Shown piece after piece: positions 51,871-60,503 of a DNA stretch of 64,000 nt. Source of the DNA: CAWABB01 sp963780165 (GTDB taxonomy: Bacteria; Bacteroidota; Ignavibacteria; UBA10030; UBA6906); assembly GCA_963780165.1 (NCBI GenBank), contig CAWABB010000001.1, positions 62,001 through 126,000 of the forward strand, given 5' to 3'. The position numbers and the translations under genes were made by a program. The notes below the pieces were generated by a model. That model searched no databases, was not told where the DNA came from, and saw nothing but the letters and a program-made list of their open reading frames with translations. Each line of letters begins with the position of its first letter. Positions within the stretch are counted from its first letter, which is position 1.

Positions 51871-51891
51871 ATTGTGTCCGATTGTCATTAT

Positions 51892-53991
51892 TCAAACCCA
51901 TCCCAGTGCGACAAGAACGAGATCAACGATCTTGATGCCCACGAACGGTGCGATCAAACCTCCGAAGCCGTAGATGAGCAGATGCCTGCGGAGGAGATGT
52001 GCAGCATTGACTGGCCGGTACTTGATTCCTCGCAGTGCAAGCGGTATGAGGGCGACGATAATCAGGGCATTAAAGATGACGGCGGACAAAATTGCACTTT
52101 GAGGCGTCGCAAGGCCCATGATGTTCAGCGCACTTAAGACCGGATAGGTCGTCGCAAACGCCGCCGGGATGATGGCAAAGTATTTCGCCACGTCGTTTGC
52201 GATGCTGAAGGTTGTCAGAGCACCTCGAGTCATCAGAAGCTGTTTTCCAATCTCGACGACCTCCAGGAGCTTTGTCGGATTGCTGTCCAGATCCACGAGA
52301 TTCGCCGCCTCCCGGGCTGCCTGCGTGCCTGTGTTCATGGCAACCGCAACGTCTGCCTGGGCAAGTGCCGGCGCGTCATTGGTTCCGTCGCCCGTCATGG
52401 CGACCAGGCGTCCCCCTTTCTGGTGAGATCGGATCAATGCCAGCTTGTCTTCAGGCTTCGCTTCCGCGAGAAAATCATCCACGCCCGCTTCAGCAGCAAT
52501 GGCCGTCGCCGTCAATGGGTTGTCCCCGGTGATCATGACCGTCTTGATCCCCATTGCACGCAGCCGTGCAAACCGCTCCTTGATGCCGCCTTTGACGATA
52601 TCCTTCAGGTGAATGACGCCGAGGACATCGCGATTCTCCGCAACGACAAGGGGCGTACCACCCCGCTTGCTGATGTCCACAACGATGGCCTGAATTCCCG
52701 CCGGGAACGTCCCGTGCTGTTGTTCGATGAATTCCTGGATCGCCGTTGCGGCACCTTTTCGGATCTGGCGCCTCGGTTGGCTGTCGTTTGCGGGGATGTC
52801 CGCCCCGCTCATCCGCGATTGTGCCGTGAATGGAATGAACGTCAGCTGCAGGGAGGCCACCTCACGCCCGCGAAGACTGTACTTCTCCTTCGCGAGAACC
52901 ACAATGGATCGGCCTTCCGGGGTCTCGTCGGCGAGGGAGGCGAGCTGCGCTGCGTCGGCGAGCCGTTCGATAGGAACACCGCTCATGGGTATGAACTCCG
53001 ACGCCATGCGGTTCCCGAGCGTAATCGTTCCCGTCTTGTCCAGGAGTAGAACATCCACGTCGCCCGCCGCCTCCACCGCACGGCCTGAGGTTGCGATGAC
53101 GTTATGCCGGATCATCCGGTCCATTCCTGCGATGCCGATGGCCGAAAGCAACCCACCGATGGTAGTCGGAATCAGGCAGACGAGCAGGGCGACAAGCACG
53201 GTCACGGTGATCGGTGCGCCCGGTCCTGAGGTTCCGACACTGTAGATTGAAAACGGCAGGAGGGTGACGCACACGGTCAGGAATATGATCGTGAATGCCG
53301 CCAGGAGAATGTTCAGGGCGATCTCATTCGGAGTCTTTTGACGTTTTGCCCCCTCAATGAGCTTGATCATTCTGTCCATAAAGCCTCCGCCCGGCTCCGC
53401 GGTGACACGCACAACAAGCCAATCGGAGAGCACTTTTGTTCCTCCCGTGACTGCGCTTCGGTCTCCGCCTGACTCACGAATGACAGGAGCACTCTCGCCG
53501 GTGATTGCGCTTTCGTCGACGGACGCAATCCCACTCGCAACCTCCCCGTCTGCGGGGATCAACTCGCCTGTTTCGACCAGGACCAGATCGTCCTTTCGCA
53601 ACTCGCTCGAAGCCACCGAAGCATAGTGTGTCCGGTCTTCCACGTCGTCGAGGAGTTTCGCCGTGGTGTCCCGGCGCGCCTTCCGCAATGCCTGTGCCTG
53701 GGCCTTCCCCCTTCCCTCGGCGACGGCCTCTGCAAAGTTGGCAAAGAGAACGGTGAACCAGAGCCAGAGCGACACGGCGCCGATAAACCATGCAGGAGCT
53801 TCGCCCTGGCCGACAAGCGCTTGAATCCAGAGGATGGTAGTAAGACCGCTCCCCACCTCGACGACAAACATCACGGGGTTTCGCACAAGATTCCGGGGAT
53901 TCAGCTTGATCAGCGAATCAATCAGGGCCCGGCGGAGGATCTCCGATGAGAAGCCCTGTGTTTGTTTGGACGACGTTTTCTGCATTGTCAT
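51892..53991 (-). CDS. kdpB: Potassium-transporting P-type ATPase, ATP-hydrolysing subunit
   Basis: A 699-residue catalytic subunit of the high-affinity Kdp potassium pump. P-type hallmarks: TGES in the actuator domain, the phosphorylated Asp in LLLDKTGTITLGN, KGAATAI in the nucleotide domain, MITGDNPLTA and MTGDGTNDAPALAQADVAVAM in the P domain. About seven transmembrane helices; slightly longer than E. coli KdpB (682). The start overlaps the kdpA stop by four bases. The usual next gene, kdpC, is not here but at the front of the operon. Confidence 0.97.
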   Translation of the reverse strand: MTMQKTSSKQTQGFSSEILRRALIDSLIKLNPRNLVRNPVMFVVEVGSGLTTILWIQALVGQGEAPAWFIGAVSLWLWFTVLFANFAEAVAEGRGKAQAQALRKARRDTTAKLLDDVEDRTHYASVASSELRKDDLVLVETGELIPADGEVASGIASVDESAITGESAPVIRESGGDRSAVTGGTKVLSDWLVVRVTAEPGGGFMDRMIKLIEGAKRQKTPNEIALNILLAAFTIIFLTVCVTLLPFSIYSVGTSGPGAPITVTVLVALLVCLIPTTIGGLLSAIGIAGMDRMIRHNVIATSGRAVEAAGDVDVLLLDKTGTITLGNRMASEFIPMSGVPIERLADAAQLASLADETPEGRSIVVLAKEKYSLRGREVASLQLTFIPFTAQSRMSGADIPANDSQPRRQIRKGAATAIQEFIEQQHGTFPAGIQAIVVDISKRGGTPLVVAENRDVLGVIHLKDIVKGGIKERFARLRAMGIKTVMITGDNPLTATAIAAEAGVDDFLAEAKPEDKLALIRSHQKGGRLVAMTGDGTNDAPALAQADVAVAMNTGTQAAREAANLVDLDSNPTKLLEVVEIGKQLLMTRGALTTFSIANDVAKYFAIIPAAFATTYPVLSALNIMGLATPQSAILSAVIFNALIIVALIPLALRGIKYRPVNAAHLLRRHLLIYGFGGLIAPFVGIKIVDLVLVALGWV

Positions 53992-55730
53992 TGGATCATC
54001 ATGAGATGTTCGACAATCGGTCCGAGCGCAAGCGCGGGGAAGAAGTTCAGTGCCCCGACAAGAATCACCACGGCAATTAACCAGCCGACAAACAGGGGTG
54101 TGTGCGTTGGCAGCGTCCCCTCGGTCGTGGGAACCAGCTTCTTTGCGGCCAGCGAACCTCCGAGGGCGAGCGTGGGCACGGCAAGCCAGTACCTGCTGAT
54201 GAGCATCGCTGTCCCGCCCCAGAGGTTATAGAACGGTGTGTTAGCGCCTATCCCGGCGAAGGCGCTCCCGTTGTTGTTCCCCTGGGACGTGAAGAGATAC
54301 AGCACTTCGCTGAACCCATGAGCCCCGGGGTTGAAGATCGTCGATCGGCCGGCTTCGGTGACGAGCCCCAGGGCGGTCAGCCCAAGCACCGTGATCGGCA
54401 TGAAGAGGATCAGCAGCGATGCCATCTTCATCTCGTACGATTCTATCTTATGTCCGAGGTATTCCGGAGTACGCCCGACGAGGAGCCCTGCCACAAAGAC
54501 GGCAATGATCACGAACACCAGCATGCCGTAGAGTCCCGACCCGACACCTCCGAACACCACCTCACCGAGCTGCATCATGAACATCGTCACAAAGCCGCCA
54601 AGCGGCGTGAAAGAATCGTGCATGGAGTTCACGGACCCGTTGGAGGCGGCCGTCGTGACCGTTGCCCATGTGGCGGAATTGACAATTCCAAACCGGACCT
54701 CCTTCCCCTCCATGTTCCCGCCGGACTGGAAGGGGCCCGATGCCTGGTCGACGCCCATCCTGGTGAAGGCCGGGTTTCCGGCCTGCTCCGATGGGACAGC
54801 GACGCCGAGCAGGACGACCAACATGACAGCCATCGTGGCGAACACGGCCCAGCCTTGCCGCATGTCATTGACCATCCGCCCGAAGGTGAAACAGAGGGCG
54901 CCGGCGATCAGGAGGATGGAGAGCATCTCCACAAGGTTGGAGAGCGTCGTCGGATTCTCATAGGGATGAGCCGAGTTCACGTTGAAGAATCCGCCCCCGT
55001 TCGTCCCCAACTGCTTGATTGCGATCTGCGAAGCCGCCGGGCCCATCGGCAGCAGTTGCTCGGTCACCCGCGCATTGTTCACATCGGTGGTCGCTTCCAC
55101 CAGGCTGGCTGTTTTGTATTCCGAGAAGTTCTGGACGACTCCCTGACTCACCAGCACAAGGGCCACGACTATCGAGAGCGGAACGAGAATGTACAGCGTA
55201 CTTCGCGTAAGGTCGACCCAGAAGTTGCCCAGGTACTTTGTCGAGTGGCGTGCCAGCCCGCGAATAAACAGGGCGAGCACTGCCATGCCGCCTGCAGCCG
55301 AGACGAAGTTCTGCACGGTCAACCCGAGCATCTGGGTCAGATAGCTCATCGTCGTTTCGCCGCCATACCCCTGCCAGTTCGTGTTCGTCCCGAAGCTCAC
55401 CGCAGTGTTGAACGATGAATCGGGGCTCACTGCTGCAAACCCCTGGGGGTTCAATGGCAGGATACCCTGGAGTCGCTGCAGCGCATACACGACGAGAATC
55501 CCGGCGAAATTGAACAGAAGCATGGCGATGGCGTTCTGCTTCCAGTCCATCTCCTCTTCTGCGTTCACGCCGGAAAGCCTGTAGAACAACCGCTCCACGG
55601 GGCCGAGAATGGGATCCAGGAATGTGTGTTCGCGCCTGTATACCCTGGCCATGTAAAGGCCGAGCGGGTATCCGAGACCGACGAGCAGCGCGAGGTAGAC
55701 GATGATCTGGGCAAACCCGTTGGTAGTCAT
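53988..55730 (-). CDS. kdpA: Potassium-transporting ATPase, K+ channel-like subunit
   Basis: A 580-residue K+-binding and translocating subunit with about ten transmembrane helices and the four filter-like loops of the SKT superfamily (NTAVSFGTNTNWQ, QLGTNGGGFFNVNSAHPYENP, TTAASNGSVNSMHDSFTPLGG, TSQGNNNGSAFAGIG). N-terminus MTTNGFAQIIVYLALLVGLG. The ATG at 55730 overlaps the kdpF stop (ATGA); the longer frame to 55898 covers kdpF and the 35-aa ORF in other frames and is discarded. Acts in the inner membrane with KdpB, KdpC and KdpF. Confidence 0.97.
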   Translation of the reverse strand: MTTNGFAQIIVYLALLVGLGYPLGLYMARVYRREHTFLDPILGPVERLFYRLSGVNAEEEMDWKQNAIAMLLFNFAGILVVYALQRLQGILPLNPQGFAAVSPDSSFNTAVSFGTNTNWQGYGGETTMSYLTQMLGLTVQNFVSAAGGMAVLALFIRGLARHSTKYLGNFWVDLTRSTLYILVPLSIVVALVLVSQGVVQNFSEYKTASLVEATTDVNNARVTEQLLPMGPAASQIAIKQLGTNGGGFFNVNSAHPYENPTTLSNLVEMLSILLIAGALCFTFGRMVNDMRQGWAVFATMAVMLVVLLGVAVPSEQAGNPAFTRMGVDQASGPFQSGGNMEGKEVRFGIVNSATWATVTTAASNGSVNSMHDSFTPLGGFVTMFMMQLGEVVFGGVGSGLYGMLVFVIIAVFVAGLLVGRTPEYLGHKIESYEMKMASLLILFMPITVLGLTALGLVTEAGRSTIFNPGAHGFSEVLYLFTSQGNNNGSAFAGIGANTPFYNLWGGTAMLISRYWLAVPTLALGGSLAAKKLVPTTEGTLPTHTPLFVGWLIAVVILVGALNFFPALALGPIVEHLMMIQ

Positions 55731-55819
55731 TCGAATTTCTCCGGCCTCAGGAGGGCCACAACAAGATACACGAGCAAGGCGAGTGCAATGACGCCCGAAA
55801 CGATGTACAAAGTGCTCAT
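55727..55819 (-). CDS. kdpF: KdpF small stabilising subunit
   Basis: A 30-residue single-helix peptide starting MSTLYIVSGVIALALL and ending LLRPEKFE, the typical KdpF C-terminus. It stabilises the KdpABC complex in the inner membrane. It is too short for ordinary gene calling. It overlaps by four bases both the preceding 35-aa ORF and kdpA, so translation of the three is coupled. Confidence 0.9.
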   Translation of the reverse strand: MSTLYIVSGVIALALLVYLVVALLRPEKFE

Positions 55820-55923
55820 CGGCTTTCTCCGTGCCTGTCGTGAGACAACCGTTCGCACACAATGAGCAAACCGTACGTGCCCGCAAATGCCAGGGCAAGA
55901 ATACCGAGATACATGACGTCCAT
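55816..55923 (-). CDS. 35-residue membrane peptide between kdpC and kdpF
   Basis: Short ORF starting MDVMYLGILALAFAGTYGLL and ending with a charged tail (CERLSHDRHGESR). One transmembrane helix, tail probably cytoplasmic. It starts two bases after the kdpC stop and its stop overlaps the kdpF ATG (ATGA), so it is embedded in the operon. Small peptides of this look occur in kdp operons of several non-enteric phyla, but I know of no assigned role. It may be a second KdpF-like stabiliser. Confidence 0.72.
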   Translation of the reverse strand: MDVMYLGILALAFAGTYGLLIVCERLSHDRHGESR

Positions 55924-55924
55924 G

Positions 55925-56509
55925 CTAATGACCCCCTCCTGATGTTTCATCCAGTGCGAGATTGAGCCTCAGCACATTCACTCCCGGTTCGCCCAGGACG
56001 GCGAGATCTCTGTGTTCGACGCATCGGTCGACCAGGACACGCACGCTTGCTTCGGACATGTTCCGCTCGCGCGCCACCCGGGGAATCTGATAGATCGCCC
56101 CGGCAAGGCTGATGTGCGGGTCAAGTCCGCTCCCCGACGAGGTCACGAGGTCGGCCGGAATTGGCTGCCCGTTCGTCGAATCGGCAGCACGGAGAAGTCC
56201 GATCCGATCTTCTGCGGCTTTGTACAATGCCGGATTCAACGGACCGAGATTTGATCCCAGCGAGGAGGAAGCGTTGTACGGAAAGGGAGACGTCGCAGAA
56301 GGCCGGCTCCAGAAATATCGAGGAGAGCTGAACTGCTGGCCGATCAGCGACGAGCCCACTGTCTTTCCGTTGCGGTCAATGAGGCTTCCATTCGCTTGAG
56401 ACGGGAAGAGGGCCTGCCCGATCACGGTCACAACGAGCGGGTAGAGAACTCCCGTAAGAAGCGTCATGAGCAAGAGCATCATGAGCGCCGGATGGAGATG
56501 TCGTAGCAT
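55925..56509 (-). CDS. kdpC: Potassium-transporting ATPase subunit C
   Basis: A 194-residue KdpC: one N-terminal transmembrane helix (HPALMMLLLMTLLTGVLYPLVV) followed by a periplasmic domain with SLIGQQFSSPRYFWSRPSAT, YNASSSLGSNLGP, PADLVTSSGSGLDPHIS and ERNMSEASVRVLVD, all family signatures. AGGGAG precedes the ATG at 56509. It is the first gene of the operon here, whereas in most bacteria kdpC comes last (kdpFABC). A Bacteroidota-type promoter lies just upstream at 56550. Confidence 0.96.
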   Translation of the reverse strand: MLRHLHPALMMLLLMTLLTGVLYPLVVTVIGQALFPSQANGSLIDRNGKTVGSSLIGQQFSSPRYFWSRPSATSPFPYNASSSLGSNLGPLNPALYKAAEDRIGLLRAADSTNGQPIPADLVTSSGSGLDPHISLAGAIYQIPRVARERNMSEASVRVLVDRCVEHRDLAVLGEPGVNVLRLNLALDETSGGGH

Positions 56510-56549
56510 TGAAACTCCCTCTTGACGGTTGAGCATATTCAGTGAACGC

Positions 56550-56581
56550 CAAAATATACGCGGTGGCAAAGGCACTGCAAA
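56550..56581 (-). promoter_or_regulatory. Candidate promoter of the kdpC-x-F-A-B operon
   Basis: On the minus strand TTTG, 19 bases, TATATTTTG, a near match to the Bacteroidota TTTG / TAnnTTTG promoter (one extra base inside the -7 element). Predicted 5'-UTR of about 35 bases before kdpC. Confidence 0.45.
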
Positions 56582-56612
56582 GAAAGGCGCGATCAAGAGC
56601 ACACCCTTCGGC

Positions 56613-56656
56613 GTAAAGATTTTGTAAGGAACTTCATGTCTTTATGAAATCCTTAC
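56613..56656. promoter_or_regulatory. Candidate KdpE operator in the kdpC/kdpD intergenic region
   Basis: Direct repeat GTAAAG (56613) and GTAAGG (56624) with an 11-bp period, the spacing used by OmpR-family regulators. The second unit opens an inverted repeat GTAAGGA...TCCTTAC (56624-56656) with an inner TTCAT/ATGAA pair. It lies between the divergent kdpC and kdpD starts. Assignment to KdpE is by position. Confidence 0.4.
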
Positions 56657-56741
56657 GGCTTTCCGCTACTCTTTTATGGAATGGCCATTTGTTTGGCGGC
56701 TCATGCCGTGCATCTTGACCCTCGCCTTCGTACATTTGCCC

Positions 56742-59429
56742 ATGATTTCTGTCGACGACATACGGCGGGATCCCGAAGCTTTTCTGCGCAGCCTGAAGCG
56801 CGCCGAGGAAAAAGAGAGGAAAGGGAAACTGAGGATCTTCTTCGGCATGTGTGCGGGAGTCGGGAAGACCTATGAGATGCTGCAGGCGGCACACGAAGCC
56901 AGGAAGAAGGGTGCCAACATCGTCATTGGCTACGTGGAAACGCACGGGCGCCGCGAAACGGAAGCCCTTGTGGAGAATCTCCCCCTGGTCCCTCGTAAGA
57001 GTGTGGAGTACCGGGGAACAGCGCTCTCGGAAATGGACCTCGATGCAATCCTTGCGCTCAAACCCGATATCGTGCTGGTCGACGAGCTGGCGCACACCAA
57101 TGCGCCGGGCAGCAGGCACACGAAGCGGTACCTCGACGTCCTGGAGATTCTCGGAAACGGGATCGATGTCTATACGACACTGAACGTCCAACACCTTGAG
57201 AGTCGTGCCGACACTGTGGCGCAGATCACCGGCGCGGTCGTACGCGAGACCATTCCCGATTCAATCTTCGAACAGGCGGACGACGTGACAGTCGTCGACC
57301 TCTCACCCGACGAGCTCCTGAAACGGCTCTCGGAAGGGAAGGTGTACACAAAGGAGCGCTCGCAGCGCGCCATCACGCACTTTTTCCGCGCGGGCAACCT
57401 TACCGCCCTCCGCGAGATGGCATTGCGTGTGGTCGCCGAGCGTTTGGAGCGGGAGGTCCGGGATTATCGGCAAGCAAAGCGCATTCGCGTCCCATGGAGG
57501 GCGGGGTCACGCCTGGTGGTGGGGATCACTCCTAGCAAGGATTCGGTGCGGCTGATCCGGTGGACGAGGCGGCTGGCGACGTCCATGCAGGCAAGCTGGA
57601 TCGCCGTGTTCGTTGAGCGTGCGGAGCCCGATCGACGTGCAGACAACGAACGGTTTGCCAAGAACATCGCCCTTGCCCGGTCCCTCGGCGCCGAGATCAT
57701 CACGACGGCCGATGAGGAGGTGGCGACGGCGCTTGTCCGTGTTGCCAGAGAACAGAATGCCACGCAGATTATTGTCGGAAAATCGGAGCCGAGATGGCCG
57801 TGGCAACAGAGTCTCGTCTCGAAGTTAATCGAGCTGAGCACCGACATCGATGTGTATGTGGCCAGCGGAGAGGAAGCGGATCAGAGAACAAGGAGGCGGA
57901 CGATCCTCGCCCCGACCATCCGGTCGACGTTCCGGCAGTACGCCATCGCAACGGCGCTCGTGCTCCTTGTCAATGTGCCGCTCTATCTGTTGCAGGAGGT
58001 CATTGGCTATCAGACTGTATCCCTGGTCTTTCTTCTGCTCATCATCCTGCTCCCGTTGCGACTCGGGGTCGGTCCGGTGATCCTGGCGGCCGGATTGAGC
58101 GCCGTAACGTGGGACTTCTTTTTTATTCCTCCCCGGTTCACACTCTTCATTGCGAAGGCCCAGGACCTTCTGATGATGGTCACCCTCTTCGCCGTGGCAG
58201 CGGTCAGCAGCATTCTGACCGCTCGCATTCGCGCACGGGAAAAGGCAGTACGATCCCGTGAAGAACGAGCGACGGCCCTGTATGCCCTGACAAATGATCT
58301 CTCCGCAGCGAAGAACCAGGATGACGTCGCTGAAGCCGCCGTGGCCAATATCAGGAATTTCTTCTCTGCCGAGGTCGCGGTCTTCCTGAGCGATCTGGAC
58401 GGAGATCTCGTCAAGACACAACACGCGGCGAGCAGCTATGCCGTGGGCGAAAAGGAGCTCAACGTGCCTGCGTGGGTCCATTGGAATGAAAAAAGAGCGG
58501 GAAGGTCCACCGACACGCTCCCCTATGCCGAAGGAACATACTACCCGCTCGCGGGCCCGCGATACCCTCTTGGGGTCATCGGCATCAGGCTCCCGGCGGA
58601 TGACCGCCTCTCCGCAGATCAGGAAGCCCTCCTTGGGAACTTCCTCAGCCAGATCTCTTCTGCTCTGGAGCGCGAGTTCCTGAACGAGCTGACAAAACGC
58701 TCTATCGTCTTCTTTGAGTCTGAACGACTCTACACGACGCTGTTTGCTTCGGTCTCTCACGAGATGCGAACACCAATCACGGCCCTCGTCGGCGCGAGCG
58801 AAAGCCTCCTGAACGATGAGGTGGGTGGCAAGAGGGAGCTGCGGCACGAGCTGGCGCACGAGATCCAATCCGCAGCGGAACGGTTGGATAATGTCGTCCA
58901 GAACCTCCTCGCGATGACGCGCCTGGAATCCGGGCTGCTTGAGCCGAGTCTGGACTGGGCGGATCTGCGTGATGTGATCAACTCCGCCCTGAACAAGGTC
59001 CAGAAGGAGATTTCGCGCCACAGGGTCGCCGTGGAGATTTCTCCAACGCTCCCGCTCATCCGTCTGGACTATACATTGATGGAACAGGTGTTCGTCAATC
59101 TCATGCGCAACGCGGCGACGCACACGCCCGAGGGTTCATCAGTCGATATCAAAGCGCATCTCGATCAAGGACAGGCGGTCATCACGGTTGCCGACAACGG
59201 TCCGGGCTTCCCTCCTCAAGCGCTCCCCCGGCTTTTTGAGAAGTTCTATCGCGTGCCGGGGGCGAAGACCGGAGGGATCGGGCTGGGGCTTTCAATCGTG
59301 CAGGGTTTTGTCCAGGCGCATCACGGCACCGTCACTGCCGAGAGCCGGCCGGGAGGAGGGTCGCAGTTTACAATTCGCCTTCCGATCGAACACCAGACTC
59401 CCCCCCTGGGGGACCTTGCCAATGAGTAA
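56742..59429 (+). CDS. kdpD: Osmosensitive K+ channel histidine kinase
   Basis: An 895-residue sensor (E. coli KdpD is 894). N-terminal KdpD domain with Walker A GMCAGVGKT and VETHGRRETEAL, then a universal-stress-like domain (about 250-375). Four closely spaced transmembrane helices follow (around base 57930-58230), then a GAF-like region, HisKA with ASVSHEMRTPITALVG and HATPase with NLMRNAATHTPEG, DNGPGFP and GGIGLGLSIVQG. The ATG at 56742 is chosen because it gives the family N-terminus length; an ATG at 56676 would add 22 hydrophobic residues unlike KdpD. Divergent from kdpC and overlapping kdpE by eight bases. It senses low K+ or turgor. Confidence 0.95.
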   Translation: MISVDDIRRDPEAFLRSLKRAEEKERKGKLRIFFGMCAGVGKTYEMLQAAHEARKKGANIVIGYVETHGRRETEALVENLPLVPRKSVEYRGTALSEMDLDAILALKPDIVLVDELAHTNAPGSRHTKRYLDVLEILGNGIDVYTTLNVQHLESRADTVAQITGAVVRETIPDSIFEQADDVTVVDLSPDELLKRLSEGKVYTKERSQRAITHFFRAGNLTALREMALRVVAERLEREVRDYRQAKRIRVPWRAGSRLVVGITPSKDSVRLIRWTRRLATSMQASWIAVFVERAEPDRRADNERFAKNIALARSLGAEIITTADEEVATALVRVAREQNATQIIVGKSEPRWPWQQSLVSKLIELSTDIDVYVASGEEADQRTRRRTILAPTIRSTFRQYAIATALVLLVNVPLYLLQEVIGYQTVSLVFLLLIILLPLRLGVGPVILAAGLSAVTWDFFFIPPRFTLFIAKAQDLLMMVTLFAVAAVSSILTARIRAREKAVRSREERATALYALTNDLSAAKNQDDVAEAAVANIRNFFSAEVAVFLSDLDGDLVKTQHAASSYAVGEKELNVPAWVHWNEKRAGRSTDTLPYAEGTYYPLAGPRYPLGVIGIRLPADDRLSADQEALLGNFLSQISSALEREFLNELTKRSIVFFESERLYTTLFASVSHEMRTPITALVGASESLLNDEVGGKRELRHELAHEIQSAAERLDNVVQNLLAMTRLESGLLEPSLDWADLRDVINSALNKVQKEISRHRVAVEISPTLPLIRLDYTLMEQVFVNLMRNAATHTPEGSSVDIKAHLDQGQAVITVADNGPGFPPQALPRLFEKFYRVPGAKTGGIGLGLSIVQGFVQAHHGTVTAESRPGGGSQFTIRLPIEHQTPPLGDLANE

Positions 59430-60108
59430 GCCTGTCGTCCTTGTGATCGACGATGAAGTGCAGATTCGCCGCCTCCTGCAACTGACGCTGGAGGCAGACG
59501 GATACAACGTCCTCATGGCAGAAACGGCTGAGATCGGTGTCCGGCGCGCTGCAATGGACCGGCCAGATGTGGTCGTCCTGGATCTTGGACTACCCGATAA
59601 GGACGGGAGAGAGGTCCTCAAGGAGCTCCGTGCATGGGCGACTACTCCCGTGATCGTGCTTTCTGTGCGGAACTCCGAGTCGGAAATTATCGCCTGCCTG
59701 GACTCCGGGGCGGACGATTACCTTGTCAAGCCGTATCGGTCGGGAGAGTTGCTGGCACGTGTGCGAACGGCTCTCCGGCACCGGCCAACGGTACAAGCGG
59801 AGAGTGTGTTCAGGACCGGCGACCTCGTCGTTGACCTTGCGGCACGAACGGTGAAGAAGTCGGATAGTGCCGTCAAGCTGACGGCAACAGAGTACAACCT
59901 CCTCGCCCTCTTCGTACGGAACGCGGGGAGGGTACTGACGCACCGTCACATCCTCGAGCAGGTCTGGGGGCCGGCATTTGTCGAACAGACTGAGTACACC
60001 CGGGTATACGTCGGTCAGCTTCGGAAAAAGATAGAATCTGATCCGAGCAATCCCAGAATTCTGGTCACAGAGTCAGGCATAGGGTATCGGCTTGAATGTC
60101 TGGCCTGA
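59422..60108 (+). CDS. kdpE: KDP operon response regulator
   Basis: A 228-residue OmpR-family regulator: REC domain MSKPVVLVIDDEVQIRRLL with phospho-acceptor Asp54 (VVVLDLGLPDKDG) and conserved Lys in YLVKPY, then a winged-helix DNA-binding domain (LTATEYNLLALFVRNAGRVLTH, TRVYVGQLRKKIE, TESGIGYRL). The ATG overlaps the end of kdpD by eight bases, with GGGGGA upstream inside kdpD. With KdpD it should activate the divergent kdp operon through sites near 56613-56656. Confidence 0.95.
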   Translation: MSKPVVLVIDDEVQIRRLLQLTLEADGYNVLMAETAEIGVRRAAMDRPDVVVLDLGLPDKDGREVLKELRAWATTPVIVLSVRNSESEIIACLDSGADDYLVKPYRSGELLARVRTALRHRPTVQAESVFRTGDLVVDLAARTVKKSDSAVKLTATEYNLLALFVRNAGRVLTHRHILEQVWGPAFVEQTEYTRVYVGQLRKKIESDPSNPRILVTESGIGYRLECLA

Positions 60109-60503
60109 AGAGGCTGCTTCAGCTCACCCGAACAGCAAGACTCCCCCAATCCTTTCAATGCACCAAAGGCCATGGGCCGTCGCTGTCAGCGAAGTGCGAC
60201 CGGTGGCGTACGACTCGCTCGAACACACAGGACCGCAAACCCAATTTCATCATGATGAGGCATCCCATGCGACCCTCGTCGAGCCCCCATCAAGGTCTTG
60301 TGATAGAGGGTTCGGTGTTCTTACGCCATCACGCGATTGGACGATCCAGATATTGGCCCGGGATTCACCCGCGGGGCAGTCTACTCGTGTCGCCGGAAAC
60401 TCGCGGCTGGAAAAGCACACGAGCCCGGCTTCTGGGCCGGGCTCGCTGCGTAATGGACGTGCCTGCTGGTGCGGGCACAGAGTCGGATGATGGCGTGCGC
60501 TCT
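60109..60503. other. Convergent intergenic region after kdpE
   Basis: 395 bases between convergent kdpE and the helicase gene. Apart from the terminator hairpin at 60420-60445 I see no gene; short ORFs on both strands have no start signal. Confidence 0.5.
60420..60445 (-). terminator. Rho-independent terminator of the helicase gene
   Basis: Perfect ten-pair stem CGAGCCCGGC / GCCGGGCTCG with a six-base loop. On the minus strand it is followed by GTGTGCTTTTCC, a T-rich tail. The outer stem and tail closely resemble the terminator at 45284-45308. Confidence 0.8.

Noticed and set aside
54102..55418. 438-codon plus-strand frame inside kdpA
   Set aside because: Shadow of a certain kdpA; His/Arg/Glu-rich translation without domains.
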